From positions 86,847-150,846 of the forward strand of contig OMXC01000009.1 in NCBI GenBank assembly GCA_900314925.1: a stretch of DNA of 64,000 bases, written 5' to 3'. A program made the translations under genes and the position numbers. The DNA is from an uncultured Bacteroidales bacterium. Lineage in GTDB: Bacteria; Bacteroidota; Bacteroidia; Bacteroidales; P3. Of this stretch, positions 42,317 to 51,515 are shown piece after piece (within the stretch, counting starts at the first letter, position 1; the number at the start of each line of letters is the position of its first letter). Under the pieces are notes generated by a model. It saw nothing but the letters and a program-made list of their open reading frames with translations. It ran no database searches and was not told the origin of the DNA.

Positions 42317-43387
42317 ATGAAACGTTTTCTGTATCTGCTTTCCGCGGCGGTGCTGCTTCTTGCGGGCTGCTGCAACAAGAAGAATGAAGCGCCGCGCAAC
42401 GTCATCCTTATAGTGGGCGACGGCATGGGCGTGGCCCAGGTCTATGCCTCTGTGGTGGCCGAGAAGGGCGACAACAGCGCCTTCCTGCGCTTTCCTTACA
42501 GCGGTTTTTCGCGTACCTATTCGCTCAACAAGTACCGCACCGACTCGTCGGCCGGCGGCACGGCGCTGACCACTGGCGAGAAGGTGGAGAACTACCACGT
42601 GAACTGGGCGCCGGACTCGTCGCGCCACCGCACCATCTTCGACGACGCCGTCGACGCCGGCAAGAGCACCGGCTTCGTGGTCGTCAGCGACTGCATGGAC
42701 GCAACGCCGGCGTCTACCTACGGCCATGTGCCCTACCGCAAGATGTACGACACCCTGTCGTTGCAGCTGGCGCAGTGCCGTCACAGCGTGATGGTTGGCG
42801 GCGGCTACCGGTATTTCCTGCCGGAGAACCGCAAGGACGGCCTGAGCCCTCTTGACACCCTCGCCGCCCGCGGCTACACCGTGGTGCGCACGCTCGACAG
42901 CCTGCTGGCTTTCGGCGGCGACCGTGTGGTGGGGCTGCTCTACGACGGCGACCCGCTGACGGAGCCCGAGCGCGGCGACGTGCTGCGTCCGGCGTCGATG
43001 AAGGCCATCGAGATGCTCAGCCGCAACCCCAAGGGCTTCGCCATGATGATTGAGGGGTCGCAGATCGACTGGGCATGCCACAACAACGACTCCGCCTACC
43101 TGCGTGCCGAGCTGGCCGACTTCGAGCGTATGCTGCATGCCGTGCTCGACTGGGCCGAGAAGGACGGCCACACGCTGGTGGTGGTCACCGCCGACCACGA
43201 GACCGGCGGCCTCACGCTGCCAGACGGCGACATCGGGCAGGGACTCAGCGACTTCCGTTTCCTGTGGGGCGACCACACGGGCTGCATGGTGCCGGTGTTC
43301 GCCTACGGCCCGGGCGCCGAGCGCTTCAGCGGCATACAGCAGAACACCGATATACCAAGGAAGATAAGAGAGATAATGAAGTTTTAA
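42317..43387 (+). CDS. Alkaline phosphatase, lipoprotein
   Basis: A 356-residue PhoA-type alkaline phosphatase that hydrolyses phosphomonoesters. GDGMG at 34-38 holds the first metal aspartate, DSSAGGTALTTG at 76-87 the serine nucleophile, EGSQIDWACHNND and TADHETGG the other metal ligands. The signal peptide ends in lipobox LLAGC (C18), so it is envelope-anchored. The start MKRFLYLLSA at 42317 was chosen for the signal peptide; MIYSV five codons before and a longer frame from 42215 are less likely because the latter would begin before the -7 element. It is followed by a long period-8 repeat. Confidence 0.93.
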   Translation: MKRFLYLLSAAVLLLAGCCNKKNEAPRNVILIVGDGMGVAQVYASVVAEKGDNSAFLRFPYSGFSRTYSLNKYRTDSSAGGTALTTGEKVENYHVNWAPDSSRHRTIFDDAVDAGKSTGFVVVSDCMDATPASTYGHVPYRKMYDTLSLQLAQCRHSVMVGGGYRYFLPENRKDGLSPLDTLAARGYTVVRTLDSLLAFGGDRVVGLLYDGDPLTEPERGDVLRPASMKAIEMLSRNPKGFAMMIEGSQIDWACHNNDSAYLRAELADFERMLHAVLDWAEKDGHTLVVVTADHETGGLTLPDGDIGQGLSDFRFLWGDHTGCMVPVFAYGPGAERFSGIQQNTDIPRKIREIMKF

Positions 43388-43545
43388 GCTGTAAGTTGTA
43401 AGTTGTAAGTTTTAAGTTGTAAGTTTTAAGTTGTAAGTTGTAAGCTGTAAGTTGTAAGCTGTAAGTTTAAAGTTTTTAATTTTTAATTTTTAATTTGTAA
43501 GTTGTAAGTTTTAATTTTTAATTTTTAATTTTTAAGTGGGCTCAT
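43388..43545. repeat. Period-8 degenerate tandem repeat (AAGTTGTA type)
   Basis: About 158 bases of AAGTTGTA, AAGTTTTA and TTTTTAAT variants fill the spacer between alkaline phosphatase and the transporter gene. Confidence 0.9.
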
Positions 43546-43553
43546 AGAGTTCT

Positions 43554-44903
43554 ATGATTAAGTTTTGTGTACGCATAGTGCAGCGGTGGCTGCCGGAGCC
43601 GTTTATCTTCGCCATACTGCTCACCTTTGTGGCGGCTGTGGTGGCCATGCCTGTGTGTGGCCAGACGCCCATGGAGGTGCTGGAGCACTGGGGGGGAGGA
43701 GTGTGGAACCTGCTGGCTTTCGCCATGCAGATGGCGCTGGTGCTGGTATGCGGCAGCACGCTGGCTGCGGCGCCGGCCGTGAAGCGCGGCATCGACGCCC
43801 TGGCGCGAGTGCCGAGGACTCCTGCGGCGGCAATAGCGCTGGTGACGGCGGTGTCGGCGGTGGCCTGCTGGCTCAACTGGGGCTTCGGCCTCATCGTGGG
43901 CGTCATCTTCGCCAAGGCCATAGCGCGTCAGCTGGAGGGTGTCGACTACCGTCTGCTGATAGCGTCGGCCTACAGCGGCTTCGTGGTGTGGCATGCCGGC
44001 CTGTCGGGCTCCATACCGCTCACCATGGCCACGCCCGGCGAGGCTCTGGCGGCTGCCACCAACGGCGCGTTGACGGCGCCGGTGCCCGTGAGCCAGACCA
44101 TCCTCGACCCGCACAACATCGTCATGGTGCTGGTGGTCATCGTGGCCATCACCGTGGCCAACAGCTTGATGCACCCCAAAGAGGGCGCCGTGACGGTGGA
44201 TGCCGCCTTGCTCGAGGAGCAGGGGCAGGAGACTCCGCGACTGGCTGCCGACGCCCACAGGACGCCGGCGCAGCGCATGGAGCAGAGCCGCGTGCTGTCG
44301 TGGATGCTGGGCATGCTGCTGCTGGCCTACCTGGTGTTGAACCTTGGCTTCCGCGGCGGCACGCTGGACCTCGGGGCCGTCATCATGCTCTTCCTCTCGC
44401 TGGGGCTGCTGCTGCACGGCACGCCGATAGCCTATGTGCGCGCTTTCGGCAAGGCCGCCACGGGTGCCGCGGGCATCATACTGCAGTTCCCCTTCTATGC
44501 CGGCATCATGGGCATCATCACAGGGGTTGGTGCCAGCGGCGTGAGCCTCGGCAACGTGCTTGCCGAGGGGTGCATACGCATCAGCAACCCCGTGACGTAC
44601 CCGCTGCTGACATTCCTCTGTGCGGCGCTGCTCAACCTCTTCGTGCCGAGCGGCGGCGGCCACTGGGCTATACAGGCACCCATCATGTTCACCGCAGGTG
44701 CAGAGCTGGGCGTGGATGCGGGCCTCACGGGCACCGCTATAGCATGGGGCGACGCATGGACGAACCTCATACAGCCTTTCTGGGCGTTGCCGGCACTGGC
44801 TATCGCCAAGCTCGACGCCAAGGATATCATGGGCTACTGTCTGATAGACCTGCTTATCACGGGGGTGATAATATGCGGTGGTCTGGTGGTGTGGGCGATG
44901 TGA
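43554..44903 (+). CDS. Short-chain fatty acid transporter, AtoE family
   Basis: A 449-residue membrane protein with about ten to twelve helices. WLPEPFIFAILLTFVAA at the N-terminus, WNLLAFAMQMALVLVCGSTL, WLNWGFGLIVGVIFAKAIAR, LQFPFYAGIMGIITG and FVPSGGGHWAIQAPI are characteristic of AtoE-like short-chain fatty acid (acetoacetate, butyrate) permeases. Direction of transport is not known from sequence; in an anaerobe it could take up or export acids. Both flanks are tandem repeats, and no start-proximal promoter is seen. Confidence 0.92.
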   Translation: MIKFCVRIVQRWLPEPFIFAILLTFVAAVVAMPVCGQTPMEVLEHWGGGVWNLLAFAMQMALVLVCGSTLAAAPAVKRGIDALARVPRTPAAAIALVTAVSAVACWLNWGFGLIVGVIFAKAIARQLEGVDYRLLIASAYSGFVVWHAGLSGSIPLTMATPGEALAAATNGALTAPVPVSQTILDPHNIVMVLVVIVAITVANSLMHPKEGAVTVDAALLEEQGQETPRLAADAHRTPAQRMEQSRVLSWMLGMLLLAYLVLNLGFRGGTLDLGAVIMLFLSLGLLLHGTPIAYVRAFGKAATGAAGIILQFPFYAGIMGIITGVGASGVSLGNVLAEGCIRISNPVTYPLLTFLCAALLNLFVPSGGGHWAIQAPIMFTAGAELGVDAGLTGTAIAWGDAWTNLIQPFWALPALAIAKLDAKDIMGYCLIDLLITGVIICGGLVVWAM

Positions 44904-44910
44904 GGGGGGG

Positions 44911-44950
44911 TAGTGGTTAGTGGTTAGTGGTTAGTGGTTAGTGGTTAGTT
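44911..44950. repeat. Period-8 tandem repeat (GGTTAGTG)
   Basis: Five near-perfect copies of GGTTAGTG between the transporter and apt genes. Confidence 0.92.
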
Positions 44951-45000
44951 GGGAGTGGGGAGTGGTTCTGTTTTTGGTGTTGAATTAAGTATTAAGATAT

Positions 45001-45564
45001 ATGTTTGAAGAAGTTATAAAACATTATCCGGATTTCCCGAAGCCGGGGATCGACTTTATCGATGTGCTGCCGTTCCTGCAGGACAAGAAGGCTTTCGCCG
45101 AGGCAGTGGCCGAGATAGACCGCTGCTGCACGGCGCCTAACATAGCCACGGTGGAGGCCCGCGGTTTTCTGTTTGCCGCGCCACTGCTGTGCACATCGCA
45201 GGAGGTGTACACCATAGTGCCCATACGCAAGAAGGGCAAGCTGCCGCACGACGAGGGCGACCTGGTGAAGGTGAGCATCGAGAAGGAATACGGCAGCGAC
45301 GAGGTGTTCTACCGCCGCAGCGACCTGGCGGCATGCAAGGGCGACGGCGACACCATAGAGCTGACACTGCTTGACGACCTGCTGGCAACAGGAGGTACGG
45401 CGCAGGGCATCGCCGAAGCTCTCAACGGCGAGGTGATCGGCGGCCGCCGCGTGGTGGTCAAGGAGTTCGTATTCCTCGTGGAGCTGCCGGCACTGGGAGG
45501 GCGCAAGGTGCTTGAAGACATAGCGCCGGTGCGCTCGCTTATGAGCCTCGAGGGGGTGGAATAG
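45001..45564 (+). CDS. apt: Adenine phosphoribosyltransferase-like protein
   Basis: A 187-residue type I phosphoribosyltransferase that salvages adenine to AMP with PRPP. Family marks are YPDFPKPGIDFIDVLPFLQD, ATVEARGFLFAAPL, VPIRKKGKLP, and the PRPP loop LLDDLLATGGTAQG. The usual VLIVDD before the loop is ELTLLDD here, and the N-terminal FKDITP motif reads FIDVLP, so it could be a diverged purine phosphoribosyltransferase; APRT remains the best call. It faces the convergent DUF456 gene 12 bases after its stop. Confidence 0.88.
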   Translation: MFEEVIKHYPDFPKPGIDFIDVLPFLQDKKAFAEAVAEIDRCCTAPNIATVEARGFLFAAPLLCTSQEVYTIVPIRKKGKLPHDEGDLVKVSIEKEYGSDEVFYRRSDLAACKGDGDTIELTLLDDLLATGGTAQGIAEALNGEVIGGRRVVVKEFVFLVELPALGGRKVLEDIAPVRSLMSLEGVE

Positions 45565-45576
45565 TGGAGTGGAGAG

Positions 45577-46068
45577 CTACAGTAGTTTGACGATTACCAC
45601 AACGAGCAGGGCTATGCAGTAGACCAGCTTGAGCAGTGTGCCTGTGAGGAAGCCGAGGAAGGCTCCCCAGGCGGCGCGCAGGGCTGGCTGCCAGTCGTGC
45701 TTGTTGATGTATTCGCCGACGAGAGCTCCGGCGAAGGGCCAGAAGATGACCCCTATCAGTCCCTGAGGGCCGAAGGGAAGGCCTATGATGGAGATGACGA
45801 GGCCTATGTTGCATCCCCAGATGCCGTATTTGCTGCCGCCGTTGTGCTTGGTGGAGAGGGAGGGCACCACGTAGTCGAGCACGGTGATGACGGCGGCGAT
45901 GACGGCGGTGACGATGAGCATCGTGGCGTTCACCGCGGCAAAGGGCGTCAGCGCTGCCAGCAGCAGGCCCAGCCAGCTGACGGGAGGTCCCGGCAGGCCG
46001 GGGATGACGGCACCGGCGATGCCGATGGCGAGGCAGATGAAGGCGAGGATGATAAGGATTGTGTTCAT
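45577..46068 (-). CDS. DUF456 family membrane protein
   Basis: A 163-residue membrane protein with four to five helices and glycine-rich loops. AGAVIPGLPGPPVSWLGLLL, VLDYVVPSLSTKHNGGSKYG and FGPQGLIGVIFWPFAGALVG are the DUF456 signature. Function unknown. It is convergent with apt, and its upstream spacer (46072-46138) is a period-8 repeat. Confidence 0.92.
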   Translation of the reverse strand: MNTILIILAFICLAIGIAGAVIPGLPGPPVSWLGLLLAALTPFAAVNATMLIVTAVIAAVITVLDYVVPSLSTKHNGGSKYGIWGCNIGLVISIIGLPFGPQGLIGVIFWPFAGALVGEYINKHDWQPALRAAWGAFLGFLTGTLLKLVYCIALLVVVIVKLL

Positions 46069-46071
46069 GGG

Positions 46072-46165
46072 AGGTTTAAGGTTTAAAGTTTAAGGTTTAA
46101 AGTTTAGAGTTTAGAGTTTAAAGTTTAAAGTTTAAAGTTTAGAGTTTAGGGTTTCGGGTTTCGGG
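46072..46165. repeat. Period-7/8 tandem repeat (GTTTAAA type)
   Basis: About 94 bases of GGTTTAAA/AGTTTAGA variants. The right end, in the form GGGTTTC, forms the last codons of the GNAT-HD gene. Confidence 0.9.
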
Positions 46166-47248
46166 TTTAAGGAGTGTGTCGAATAGGTCCCGTAGTTTTG
46201 TTTCGTTTTTTATCAGGGTGCGGAGTTCGGCCAGAGGGGCGGCGTTGGGGCTGTCTGGCAGCCACAGTTTTATGTAGCCGCTTTCGGCGTATTTCTCGTG
46301 CAGATGGTCGAGGCATCGTTGCCAGTGCTGTTCGCGGTCGTAGTGAGGAAAGTGTGAAAGGCTGTATTCCACGGTGCGGCGCACAATGGTCTCCGGCTCC
46401 ACGTCGCGGTCGGCCTCAGCTACTATGGCGCCCAGTGAGGAGCGCGGAGGCTCCTTTGCTGAGGCGCGATGGTCTTCGGCGGCCTGCGCAATCTGTTCCA
46501 CCTCATCGTTGGAGAACCATTGGTGCAGAGGTGAGCAGTCTCTTATCATACGTCCAGAGGCGAGATGGTGCGTTTCGCGCCCCTCGCGGAGGCCGATGTC
46601 GTGCATGGCGGCAGCGGCATAGACGGCAGGAGTGGGTTTCAGCTGCATGGCGCGCGCTATGACGCGTCGTGCGTGGTTGCGTTGGTGTGCGGTGTCGAAG
46701 GCGTCGTATTGTGGGAGTACAGACTCCTCCACCCATGCCTTGAGGGAAGCGGGCACTGTGTCGTAGCGCCACCACTCGTAGGCAACGCGAGGGCTGCCGT
46801 CGGACATGTACACGATGCCGCAGTATACGAACCCCTCTCTGTCCGCCATGTGTCGCATGGCGGCGTTGCTGGCGTGTGTGTCGAGACGCAGGTGGTCGCA
46901 CTGCTGTTTGGCGAAGGTGAAGGCTGCCGCCCCGATGCCGTGTCCGTCGGCGTTTTTTGCTATGCGGTGAATGGTGGCGTATGGTGTTGTCGTGTCTATC
47001 CAACGGCCATGATCTATCACCCCGTAGGTGGGCTCCACTCCTGGCACCACGGCGAAGGTTCCAACGGGCTTGCCGTCGTCCTCGACGATGTGCGAGGCGC
47101 CGCATGCCACGTCGTCGGCCACGTCGTGGCGGGTGGGGTAGCCCACCCATTGTATGGTGTTGCCGTTGGCGCGCATAATGCGGCGCGAGTGGTCGTACAT
47201 CGTGAGTACGGCCTCGATGTCGTTTGTTGTGGTGGGGCGTATCTGCAT
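46139..47248 (-). CDS. GNAT acetyltransferase fused to an HD domain
   Basis: A 369-residue fusion. Residues 1-165 form a GNAT fold (MQIRPTTTNDIEAVLTMYDH, IHRIAKNADGHGIGAAAFTF as the acetyl-CoA loop, THASNAAMRHMADREGFVYC). Residues about 185-330 are an HD-type metal-dependent domain (HARRVIARAMQLKPTPAVYA, MHDIGLRE, HHLASGRMI, AEADRD). Acetyltransferase and phosphohydrolase activities on one chain suggest processing of a small molecule or nucleotide, but the substrate is unknown. The last residues (KPETRNPKL) and the stop are written by the adjacent tandem repeat. It starts 2 bases after the patatin gene ends. Confidence 0.88.
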   Translation of the reverse strand: MQIRPTTTNDIEAVLTMYDHSRRIMRANGNTIQWVGYPTRHDVADDVACGASHIVEDDGKPVGTFAVVPGVEPTYGVIDHGRWIDTTTPYATIHRIAKNADGHGIGAAAFTFAKQQCDHLRLDTHASNAAMRHMADREGFVYCGIVYMSDGSPRVAYEWWRYDTVPASLKAWVEESVLPQYDAFDTAHQRNHARRVIARAMQLKPTPAVYAAAAMHDIGLREGRETHHLASGRMIRDCSPLHQWFSNDEVEQIAQAAEDHRASAKEPPRSSLGAIVAEADRDVEPETIVRRTVEYSLSHFPHYDREQHWQRCLDHLHEKYAESGYIKLWLPDSPNAAPLAELRTLIKNETKLRDLFDTLLKPETRNPKL

Positions 47249-47250
47249 GG

Positions 47251-49311
47251 TCAGAAGCGGTGGCCTATGTTGAGGAACAGATTTATTTTCTTGGTGCGGT
47301 TGCTGTATCCGAGTCGCAGGTCGATGGGGCCGAAGAGGGTGTTGTAGCTGTAGCCTATCTGCATGCCTGTGATGGCCGGCTGCAGAGCCAGCTCCATCAG
47401 ATCGTCGCTGTGCATAGCGGCTGTGGCGCGAAGTATCACGTAGTGGTTCTTAAGTATGTTGAGTTGCAGTTGCAGCTGAGCCGCTGCAATGTAGCGGTTC
47501 ATATACTCGAGGTTGCCGATACCTGCGAAAGGAAGTTGCTGTTCGACCTGCTGTCCGAACCACTCGCTGCCGACGGCGTTGCGGTAGCCCAAGGGTATGT
47601 CGCCGCCTATCAGCAGGCGTGTGTACAGCATGGGTTGTATGGTGAAGTGTTGCACCGGGCTGATATTTGTGCGCCAGTGCACCAGTATGTCGTTCACACC
47701 TATCTGCCCCTTCATGCCTATAAGGTTGTCTGTGCGGTAGCAGTAAGCGGCATGCATACGAGAGCCGTGCGAGGGGAAGTACCATTGGTTCTCGGTGTTG
47801 AGGTCTGCCGAAGCGCGGTAGGAGAAGTAGTGACCGTTCTCGGTGCTGACGGTATCGGTGCCGAGTGTCAGCACGTTGCCGTAGTAGTTGAAGTAGTCCC
47901 ATCGCATGCCTGCCTGAATTATGAAGTTGCGGAACTGGAAGTCCACAGGGGTGAAGTCGCCTTGGTGCTGCCGGTAGCGGAAGCTGTAGGTGCGAGTGCC
48001 AAGCGAGTAAATGTCGATGTCGTTGTGTCGCAGGGTGTAGGCCAGAGTGGGGCTGAACACGCGCCGCGTGAATGCCGAGAATTCTATGCGGCCGGCGATG
48101 CGTCTGCCGAGGCGCAGAGAGCCCTGCAGGGTCATAGGTATGCGGGTCTTGGCAGGCAGTTTGCCGGCGAGCTTAATGGCGCCCATCTCTTCGCTGTCGA
48201 AGCGGAATCCAGCACTGACAATGGGGTTGGCGGGGCGTGTGTCGGTACGTTGCGTCCTTTTCGCTGGCGCTGTTGCTGACGTGTCGTCGTCGGCGCGGAA
48301 CGGCGGCATGGAGTGCGTGAATAGTCTGTGCCTACCGGAGGAGCCCGGCATGCTGGTGCTGCTCATGCCGTCGATGCGGGCTTTGATGGCCATAAGGTCG
48401 TCGTGGTGTCTGGCGGCCTCTTCGGCGCCGCGTCTTATCAGGGTGTCGATGGCTGTCGCCGAGAAGCTTGCCGCCGAGTAGCCGCTGACGTCGACGCGCA
48501 TGAGTACGTCGCTCATCTCTGTGTTTTCGGCGTATTTGTTCTTGCAGTTGACGTCGATGATCTGGTTGAGTACCGACATAGCGTCGCTGATGTCCTCTGC
48601 GCGCAGTGGAGTGCTCTGCACGGTCACGCCGATTATTATGTCGGCACCCATCTTGCGAGCCAGGTCGGCAGGATAGTTGTTGCGGAGGCCGCCGTCGATG
48701 AGCACCATATCGCCCATTCTCACAGGGGTGAAGACGCCTGGGATAGCCATTGAGGCGCGCATGGCGCGCACGAGATAGCCGCTGCGGAAGTCGACCTCTG
48801 TATTGGTCACGATGTCTGTAGCCACGCATGCGAAGCGTATGGGCAGGCTGTCGAAGCTGATGCTGTCGAGATAGCCGGCGCATAGCTTGCGGAAGAGCCT
48901 GTTGAGGTTACGGCCCCTGATGAGGCCACCTTTCTCGGGGTTGTTGCTGCTGATGCCGCGGATGATGGCGTAGGTGTTCTGCTCTTCGCGCTGGCGGAGT
49001 GTGAGAGACGTCAGGTCGGTGCGGTCGCTGAGGAGGAATGTCCAGTCTTGTGAGCGCACGAGGGAGTCGATGTAGTCCGTGGAGTGTCCGGTGCAGTATA
49101 GAGCCCCTATCAGAGCGCCGATGCTGGTGCCGCACACGATGTCTATCGGAATGCCGGCGTCCTCTATGGCGCGCAGTGCGCTGATGTGCGCCATGCCTTT
49201 GGCGCCGCCGCCGCTGAGCACCACGGCCACCGTCGGGCGTTCTTTCTGCGGCTGAGCCGGCACGGCCGCAGCCAGGAGCAGTGTGGCAAGTATTGTGAGA
49301 GACTGTTTCAT
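47251..49311 (-). CDS. Patatin-like phospholipase with C-terminal outer-membrane barrel
   Basis: A 686-residue exported protein (signal peptide to PAQ). The patatin domain has oxyanion loop GGGAKG (34-39), nucleophile elbow GTSIG with S63, and DGG at 206-208 completing the Ser-Asp dyad. The C-terminal half is beta-barrel-like with aromatic-ended strands (IEFSAFTRRVFSPTLAYTLR, DLRLYSNR-type end IDLRLGYSNRTKKINLFLNI) and final residue F, as in PlpD-type autotransported lipases. It probably hydrolyses membrane phospholipids at the cell surface. The start MKQSLTILATL overlaps the MATE gene stop by 4 bases; upstream in-frame sequence is antisense-like and unrelated. Confidence 0.92.
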   Translation of the reverse strand: MKQSLTILATLLLAAAVPAQPQKERPTVAVVLSGGGAKGMAHISALRAIEDAGIPIDIVCGTSIGALIGALYCTGHSTDYIDSLVRSQDWTFLLSDRTDLTSLTLRQREEQNTYAIIRGISSNNPEKGGLIRGRNLNRLFRKLCAGYLDSISFDSLPIRFACVATDIVTNTEVDFRSGYLVRAMRASMAIPGVFTPVRMGDMVLIDGGLRNNYPADLARKMGADIIIGVTVQSTPLRAEDISDAMSVLNQIIDVNCKNKYAENTEMSDVLMRVDVSGYSAASFSATAIDTLIRRGAEEAARHHDDLMAIKARIDGMSSTSMPGSSGRHRLFTHSMPPFRADDDTSATAPAKRTQRTDTRPANPIVSAGFRFDSEEMGAIKLAGKLPAKTRIPMTLQGSLRLGRRIAGRIEFSAFTRRVFSPTLAYTLRHNDIDIYSLGTRTYSFRYRQHQGDFTPVDFQFRNFIIQAGMRWDYFNYYGNVLTLGTDTVSTENGHYFSYRASADLNTENQWYFPSHGSRMHAAYCYRTDNLIGMKGQIGVNDILVHWRTNISPVQHFTIQPMLYTRLLIGGDIPLGYRNAVGSEWFGQQVEQQLPFAGIGNLEYMNRYIAAAQLQLQLNILKNHYVILRATAAMHSDDLMELALQPAITGMQIGYSYNTLFGPIDLRLGYSNRTKKINLFLNIGHRF

Positions 49312-50660
49312 TCTGCTTGTCGGTAAATATCTTTGCGCACCCGCAGTGCCTGCAGCAGGCCGCGCAGGGTGAGGTAGACCATGAAGGCGAGCCACAGCAC
49401 GTTGTTCCACGTGTGTTCGTTGGCGGCTGCATCGGTGTAATACTTCAGGCCGTAGTAGACGGCGAAGAAGGCCGCCGTAGCCACAAACATAGCGTTGCGC
49501 ATGGTGCGTGTCGCCGTGGCGCCGATGAAGATGCCGTCGAAGAGGAAAGCCGCGAAGCCGCAGACGGGAATGACGAGCACCCATGTCATGTAGTCGCCGG
49601 CGGCGGCGATGACATCCTGCTGGTCTGTGAAGATGTGGAGGAACTGGTTGCCGAAGGCTGCATAGAGGCCCGTGAAGACCGCCGTCAGAGCCAAGCCCCA
49701 GAGAATCAGCAGTCGCACGGCGAGTTTCAGGTGTCGTTTCTGTCTGGCTCCTATATGACGTCCCACGAGGCTCTCGCCGGCGTAGGCGAAGCCGTCCATG
49801 ATATAGCTGAAGATGGTGAAGAACTGCAGCAGGAGCGCGTCCACGGCCAGGATCTGGTCGCTGATGTGCGACGAAGCTGCGGTGATGAAGGTGAAGACGC
49901 CCGACAGGCACAGGGTGCGCAGGAATATGTCGCCGTTGACCTTGAAGAAGCGGCGCATGTCGCTCCAGCGGAGAGCCGCTTTTATAGTTGTGAGTTTTGA
50001 GTTTTGAGTTTTGAGTTGTGGGTTGTGGGTGGTCAGTTGTTTCAGACGTTTGCGCAGGAAGACGATGCCGAGAGTGAGTCCCGAGTAGTTGGCTATCACG
50101 GTGCCCAGAGCCACGCCGGCAATGTCCCAATGGAGCACCAGCACGAAGAGCAGCGATGCCGCTATGTTCACGCAGTTGAGGAATATGGCTATCCACATCG
50201 GTGTCTTAGAGTCCTGCATGCCTATGAACCACCCCTTGATGGCGTACATGCCCAGTGTGGCGGGAGCTGCCCAGATGCGCACGAAGAAGTAGGTGAGAGC
50301 AAGTCCCAGCACATGGTCGCTGCCCTCGAAGATCAGCGGTACCGCCAGAGCGATGGGCCACTGCAGGACTATCAGCGTCAGCGCTATGCCTATCGCTATG
50401 GCGCAGGCGCGTATGAGGATTTTGACAGTCTCGTCCCAGCGCTCGGCGCCGAAGGCCTGTGCCGTGAAGCCGCTGGTGCCCATGCGCAGGAAGCCGAAGT
50501 TCCAGTATATGAGGTTGAATATCTGTGTGCCTATGGCTATGGCGCCAATATGGTCGCCCGAGAGGTGGCCCACGATAGCCATATCCACCATGCCGAGGAG
50601 CGGCACGGTGATGTTGGTCACTATGTTGGGCAGAGCGAGGCCCAGGATGCGTCGGTTCAT
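49308..50660 (-). CDS. MATE family efflux transporter
   Basis: A 450-residue, twelve-helix MATE/DinF-type drug or metabolite antiporter. LALPNIVTNITVPLLGMVDM, AIAIGTQIFNLIYWNFGFLR and MGTSGFTAQAFGAERWDET are the N-lobe family marks, and MDGFAYAGESLVGRHIGARQ the C-lobe one. The linker between the lobes (QLTTHNPQLKTQNSKLTT) is written by a period-8 tandem repeat at 49990-50036. The start at 50660 gives an ATGA overlap with the Omp28 gene. It overlaps the patatin gene by 4 bases, so all are one operon. Confidence 0.93.
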   Translation of the reverse strand: MNRRILGLALPNIVTNITVPLLGMVDMAIVGHLSGDHIGAIAIGTQIFNLIYWNFGFLRMGTSGFTAQAFGAERWDETVKILIRACAIAIGIALTLIVLQWPIALAVPLIFEGSDHVLGLALTYFFVRIWAAPATLGMYAIKGWFIGMQDSKTPMWIAIFLNCVNIAASLLFVLVLHWDIAGVALGTVIANYSGLTLGIVFLRKRLKQLTTHNPQLKTQNSKLTTIKAALRWSDMRRFFKVNGDIFLRTLCLSGVFTFITAASSHISDQILAVDALLLQFFTIFSYIMDGFAYAGESLVGRHIGARQKRHLKLAVRLLILWGLALTAVFTGLYAAFGNQFLHIFTDQQDVIAAAGDYMTWVLVIPVCGFAAFLFDGIFIGATATRTMRNAMFVATAAFFAVYYGLKYYTDAAANEHTWNNVLWLAFMVYLTLRGLLQALRVRKDIYRQAE

Positions 50661-51475
50661 CGTATGTCGCATTGGGCACAACCCATCACGCGGTGTGTCG
50701 CCGCGTCGCACACCAGTGCCACAATGTGGCTGTTAGCCTTCACGATGGCCGGTGTGCCGATGGTGTAGGTAGTCTGGTCGGAGGCCGAGGCTCCGGCCTC
50801 GGTGCCTATGCTGACGCTCTTGCCCCACGAGTCGGTCACCACGGCGCGCAGCATGTGGTTGTGTGCGTAGTGCTCGTTGTAGCCCGTGCCGTCGAGCTGC
50901 ATGTACTTCAGCGAGTCCTCGGTGACGAGCAGTGTCAGTGTGAGGTCTTCGGAGCAAGCTTCGCGCAGCTCCATGCCGGTGTTGATGGTCACCGTGTTGC
51001 CGTCGGCTGATGCCGTGACCTCCACCTTCACCGGCGGCAGTGTGGCGAGGGCTTGGTCAATGCTACTGCCGATGTCGGCCATGGAGCTGCTGAATGCCGC
51101 CCCCTGGCGGTTGATGTAGGCTGTAGGCAGCGATGTGAAGCCCCAGTGGCTCTCCCATACGGCGGCCTCGCTCACGCGGGTGTCCATACTGTTGGGGAAG
51201 GGTTCGCCCATGCTGTGGTTGGGTGCCGTCACGCTCACCACCACCAGGTGGCTGCCGTAGACGGCGTGCAGGCGTTCCAGCGTGCGGTCGGCCGACGGGC
51301 AGTTGTTGCACTTGGGTCCCGTGTACTTTTCCACGTAGGCCACGGCCCCTTCGGGCCACGGGTCGCTGTCGCCGCCGTTGCCGACGCTTATCAGTCGCTC
51401 GTCGGGTTCTATCTTGTCGCATCCCGCCGCCATCAGTGCGGCGGCTATCATTGTCAGTATCGTTGTCTTTTTCAT
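50657..51475 (-). CDS. Omp28-related lipoprotein
   Basis: A 272-residue lipoprotein (lipobox MAAGC, C19). VEKYTGPKCNNCPSADRTLE contains a CxxC in a thioredoxin-like strand-helix, and WGFTSLPTAYINRQG the cis-proline; these are the marks of the Omp28 family known from Porphyromonas. The role is unsettled; an envelope adhesin or redox protein are both suggested by the family name and fold. It is the second gene of the operon started by the DUF6029 gene, and is followed by the MATE gene with 4 bases of overlap. Confidence 0.87.
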   Translation of the reverse strand: MKKTTILTMIAAALMAAGCDKIEPDERLISVGNGGDSDPWPEGAVAYVEKYTGPKCNNCPSADRTLERLHAVYGSHLVVVSVTAPNHSMGEPFPNSMDTRVSEAAVWESHWGFTSLPTAYINRQGAAFSSSMADIGSSIDQALATLPPVKVEVTASADGNTVTINTGMELREACSEDLTLTLLVTEDSLKYMQLDGTGYNEHYAHNHMLRAVVTDSWGKSVSIGTEAGASASDQTTYTIGTPAIVKANSHIVALVCDAATHRVMGCAQCDIR

Positions 51476-51515
51476 AACATCCTGTTGTCTATTATCTCAT
51501 TTCTCATTTCTCATT

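Noticed and set aside
49312..50196. Upstream extension of the patatin frame by nearly 300 codons
   Set aside because: The added part is out of frame inside the MATE gene and has no domain; the ATG at 49311 starts a signal peptide.
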